A stretch of DNA of 52,181 bases from contig USSZ01000001.1 of assembly GCA_900557645.1 (NCBI GenBank), positions 1 through 52,181 of the forward strand. The letters run 5' to 3'. Made by a program: the position numbers and the translations under genes. The stretch comes from an uncultured Eubacteriales bacterium (GTDB taxonomy: Bacteria; Bacillota; Clostridia; Christensenellales; UBA1242). The notes under the pieces are model-generated. The model was given only the letters and a program-made list of their open reading frames with translations. It made no database searches and was not told where the DNA came from. Numbering within the stretch: position 1 is the stretch's first letter; the number at the start of each line of letters is the position of its first letter. Below are positions 49,939 to 52,181 of this stretch, one piece after another.

Positions 49939-49966
49939 ATACGATTTTTGAAATCGTATTTTTTTA
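49939..49966 (+). terminator. Terminator of the SpoIIQ-like gene
   Basis: ATACGATTT pairs with AAATCGTAT around a three-base loop (49939-49959), then T. Confidence 0.85.
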
Positions 49967-50026
49967 TTAAATAGTTTAAATATTATTTTATATAATTTAT
50001 AAATTAATTTAAAATGTGTTTTTTTA

Positions 50027-50055
50027 TTTACATATTTATTTTACTATGTTATAAT
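50027..50055 (+). promoter_or_regulatory. Promoter of acpP
   Basis: TTTACA (50027-50032), 17-base spacer, TATAAT (50050-50055); CGGAGG follows. Confidence 0.75.
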
Positions 50056-50072
50056 AACAATCGGAGGTATAT

Positions 50073-50309
50073 ATGAATACTATTGATAAAGTAAAGAAAA
50101 TAATTGCTGAACAGTTGTGCATCTCAACAGATGATATTTCTGATAACGCAAATGTAATAGAAGACTTGGGGGCTGATTCTTTAGATGTTGTAGAACTTCT
50201 CATGACATTTGAAGATGAGTTTAAAGTTTCAATTCCTGATTCTAAACTTGAAGAATTAAAAACTATCCCTCAAATAGTAAAGATAATAGATGAATACACA
50301 AAAAAATAA
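50073..50309 (+). CDS. acpP: Acyl carrier protein
   Basis: The 78-residue carrier of fatty acid synthesis. The phosphopantetheine Ser lies in DLGADSLDVVELLMTFEDEF (about residue 37). Helix pattern and length are normal. GGAGG precedes the ATG. It is a single-gene unit with its own promoter and terminator; no fab genes are adjacent. Confidence 0.97.
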   Translation: MNTIDKVKKIIAEQLCISTDDISDNANVIEDLGADSLDVVELLMTFEDEFKVSIPDSKLEELKTIPQIVKIIDEYTKK

Positions 50310-50373
50310 TTATAAAGTTAAATATTTTTTATAATATATAAAATAATTTCGAGAATTTTAAATTTAAAAATAG

Positions 50374-50401
50374 AGAATATGTTTAAACATATTCTTTTTA
50401 T
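50374..50401 (+). terminator. Terminator of acpP
   Basis: AGAATATGTTT/AAACATATTCT perfect palindrome (50374-50395), followed by T. Confidence 0.85.
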
Positions 50402-50472
50402 TTCTATAAATTTTAGCATTATTTTGTATTAAATATATTAGAAGGTCCACAGCAAAATATGACAAATTTTGA

Positions 50473-50508
50473 CATAAATCACTTTCATTTTTCATAAGTA
50501 TATACAGT
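50473..50508 (+). promoter_or_regulatory. Candidate sigma-E promoter of spoIIID
   Basis: CATAAAT (50473-50479), a 13-base gap and CATAAGTA (50493-50500) resemble the sigma-E -35 and -10 boxes. TATACAGT (50501-50508) is an alternative -10. spoIIID is sigma-E dependent in Bacillus. The match is partial. Confidence 0.4.
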
Positions 50509-50517
50509 GGAGGCAAA

Positions 50518-50805
50518 ATGAAAGAAGATTTAGTTGAAAGAGTTTTAAATATTGCAAATCATATTAATGAAACTCATGATACTATAAGAAAAACTGCCAA
50601 AATATATGGCTATAGTAAAAGCACAATCCATAATGATGTTTCAATTAAATTGAAAACAATTGATTTTGCATTATATCAAAGAACAAAAAAGATTTTAGAT
50701 GAGAATTTTGCAGAAAAACATATACGGGGTGGTGCAGCAACCAAACAAAAGTATAAAAATCTAGAAAACGAAAAATATTATGAAGAGGAAAAAGAACAAG
50801 GTTGA
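50518..50805 (+). CDS. spoIIID: Sporulation transcription regulator SpoIIID
   Basis: A 95-residue DNA-binding protein of the mother cell that tunes sigma-E genes and leads to sigma-K. Helix-turn-helix HDTIRKTAKIYGYSKSTIHNDV (about 19-40, given in part) and the basic C-terminal motif HIRGGAATKQKYKN are family hallmarks. GTGGAGG precedes the ATG. It is followed at once by a terminator that overlaps its stop codon. Confidence 0.97.
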   Translation: MKEDLVERVLNIANHINETHDTIRKTAKIYGYSKSTIHNDVSIKLKTIDFALYQRTKKILDENFAEKHIRGGAATKQKYKNLENEKYYEEEKEQG

Positions 50806-50818
50806 CCTTGTTCTTTTA
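50789..50818. terminator. Bidirectional terminator across the spoIIID stop codon
   Basis: AAAAGAACAAGGT/ACCTTGTTCTTTT stem with a two- to four-base loop; the TGA stop lies at its apex. Shared with the convergent fba fragment. Confidence 0.88.
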
Positions 50819-50825
50819 ATATTTT

Positions 50826-51518
50826 TTATATTTTATCTTTAGACATAAAGATTTCATTAATTTTTTTTGAAATAGTTTCGGTTACTAGGTTTCTTCCTGC
50901 TCCAAGATATTTTCTTAAATCAAATTCATTTGGATTTTCTTTTAAAATTTTTCTCACTTCGCTTGTCATTGAAAGTCTAACATCGGTGTCGGTGTTTATT
51001 TTTATAATATTATGTTTTGTTACAGCCTCTTGAAGAAGTTCTTTTGGTATTCCTATCGCATTTTTTAAAGACCCACCAAATTGATTAAATTTTTCAACAA
51101 TTTGTGGTTCAATAGTTGAAGCACCATGTAAAACTAAAGGGAAGTTAGGAAGTTGTTCTTCAATTTTTTCAAGTATATCGAATTTTAATTCTTGTTTGCC
51201 TTTATATTTATATGCTCCATGACTTGTGCCGATTGCTACTGCAAGGGTATCAACTGAGGTTTTATCTACAAATTCTTTTGCTTTATTAGGGTCTGTGTAG
51301 ATATGTTCGTTTACAGATACATTATCTTCAATACCTTTTATTTGTCCGAGTTCTCCTTCAACTAAAACATTATATTTATGTGCATATTCGCATACTTTTT
51401 TTGTTAATTTAATATTTTCTTCAAACGATAGACTGCTTCCATCTATCATAACACTATCAAATCCCAAGTCTACGGCATGTTTGCATATGTCAAAACTTTT
51501 TCCATGATCAAGATGAAG
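50826..51518 (-). CDS. fba: Class II fructose-bisphosphate aldolase, 5' end missing
   Basis: The C-terminal part (about 230 residues) of a zinc aldolase of glycolysis. Reading upstream of the first internal ATG (51467) the frame continues to LHLDHGKSFDICKHAVD, which is real aldolase sequence with the zinc-binding His of LDHG. Further motifs are VEGELGQIKGIEDN, AIGTSHGAYK, LVLHGAST and KINTDTDVRLSMT. Just beyond LHLDH the frame meets a stop codon (TAA at 51525-51527, minus strand), so about 80 N-terminal residues are absent. The break coincides with the beginning of murD on the other strand; see the junction entry. Confidence 0.92.
   Translation of the reverse strand, partial: LHLDHGKSFDICKHAVDLGFDSVMIDGSSLSFEENIKLTKKVCEYAHKYNVLVEGELGQIKGIEDNVSVNEHIYTDPNKAKEFVDKTSVDTLAVAIGTSHGAYKYKGKQELKFDILEKIEEQLPNFPLVLHGASTIEPQIVEKFNQFGGSLKNAIGIPKELLQEAVTKHNIIKINTDTDVRLSMTSEVRKILKENPNEFDLRKYLGAGRNLVTETISKKINEIFMSKDKI
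51504..51518. other. Abrupt junction between fba and murD, probable assembly chimera
   Basis: The 15 bases ATGATCAAGATGAAG read as aldolase LHLDH on the minus strand and as MurD (Y)DQDEE on the plus strand. Both genes lose their N-terminal part at this same word. Confidence 0.7.
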
Positions 51519-52181
51519 AAAAAGTTAAAGAACTTGAAAGTTTAGGAGTAAAATTTATAAAAAGTGATAATCCTTTAGAACTTTTTGATGATTCATTTGA
51601 TATGGTTATTAAAAACCCTGGCGTTATGCCTACTCATCCACTTTTGCTTTTAGCACAAAGCAAAAATATACCAATTTATAATGAAATGGAAGTAGCATAT
51701 CATTTTCTTCCTAAAAATATTACTATTATTGGTGTAACTGGTTCAAATGGTAAAACTACGACTACGACAATGATTTATGAATTATTAAAACTTATGAAAA
51801 GATGCGTAGTTCTCGGAGGTAATATTGGTTATCCTTTAAGTGAAGTAATTCCTCTTATTCATGAAGGTGATATACTACTTTTAGAAATATCAGATCATCA
51901 ATTATTAAATTTTAAAGATTTTAAAACAAATATAAGCGTTTTAACTAACCTTTGTCAGACACATTTGGATTTTCATGGAAATTATGAAAACTACAAAAAA
52001 GTTAAACACAATATATTTAATCATCATACTAAAGAAGATATTGCTATTATTAATGCCCATAATGAAGATAGTTTGATTTTGACTAATGATATAAATAGTA
52101 CAAAAGAGTATTTTAATGGTAAAGATGCCTTTGTAAAAGATAATGCTATTTACATTGAAAATGAAAAAATTATCGAAACAA
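51506..52181 (+). CDS. murD: UDP-N-acetylmuramoylalanine-D-glutamate ligase, both ends missing
   Basis: The middle of MurD, the cytosolic peptidoglycan enzyme that adds D-glutamate. From about DQDEEKVKELESLGVKF the sequence is typical of the N-terminal domain, lacking its first 35-40 residues. Then VIKNPGVMPTHPLLLLAQ, the ATP loop GVTGSNGKTTTTTM, and the central LEISDHQLL (family ESSSFQL-type) and THLDFHGNYENY follow. It runs off the window end. There is no start codon or ribosome site: upstream bases belong to fba. Confidence 0.92.

Overview
The window is a very AT-rich stretch of bacterial chromosome. It carries a spore programme: a gerA-type germinant receptor operon, spoVB, a SpoIIQ-like M23 protein, spoIIID, and a DUF421/DUF4363 pair. 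Typical Gram-positive genes sit beside it: VanW, ComFC, RecD2, QueH, a one-piece ThyX-family protein, and the glmU-like/pth/mfd/prsA order. This points to an endospore-forming Bacillota of the Clostridia type. The extreme A+T content, many unrecognised exported proteins and a chimeric end suggest an uncultured lineage known from metagenome assembly. No mobile element, phage, CRISPR array or rRNA was seen.
Layout. 1-2.9 kb: a small Leu/Asn/Cys-rich protein (-), then an ArsR regulator behind a hairpin-rich leader, an orphan, queH and lepB. 2.9-9 kb: hup, a possible ADP-ribosyltransferase-fold orphan, a rubrerythrin-like protein with lost iron ligands, a CYTH-like protein, a GPH-family transporter, a lipoprotein, and a gene made of two 140-residue repeats. 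9-20 kb: tRNA-Glu, comFC-recD2, a MarR regulator, cysS, a two-module ThyX-family protein, rplJ-rplL with an L10 leader, leuS, and an acidic-tailed membrane protein. 20.7-28.7 kb: an exported orphan, gerAA-gerAB-gerAC, ftsH and a membrane orphan. 28.8-39.4 kb: a P-type ATPase, cca, vanW-like, TVP38, a 54-residue LysM protein, spoVB, DUF421-DUF4363 and an anchored surface protein. 39.5-46.1 kb: glmU relic, pth, mfd and a PrsA-like lipoprotein. 46.2-50.8 kb: an LPG-synthase-type membrane protein, three exported or anchored orphans, SpoIIQ-like, acpP and spoIIID. 50.8-52.2 kb: 5'-truncated fba (-) abutting 5'-truncated murD (+).
Regulation. Intrinsic terminators are short A/U-flanked hairpins, often shared by convergent genes. 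Several genes have a -10 box ending about six bases before the ATG and no Shine-Dalgarno, so they are probably leaderless. At gerAA a terminator-like hairpin carries a sigG-like -10 in its 5' arm, the ribosome site in its loop and the start codon in its 3' arm. Transcripts arriving from upstream would fold it, while a forespore transcript would begin inside the loop and escape it. This is the most interesting regulatory candidate.
Leads among the proteins are the ThyX-family protein, whose signature motif is divided between two modules; the glmU relic kept in the pth-mfd context; and the tandem-repeat protein. The last ~680 bases should not be used for synteny, because fba and murD meet head to head in a 15-base shared word, which looks like a false assembly join. 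All calls come from reading the sequence alone; no search or folding program was run.
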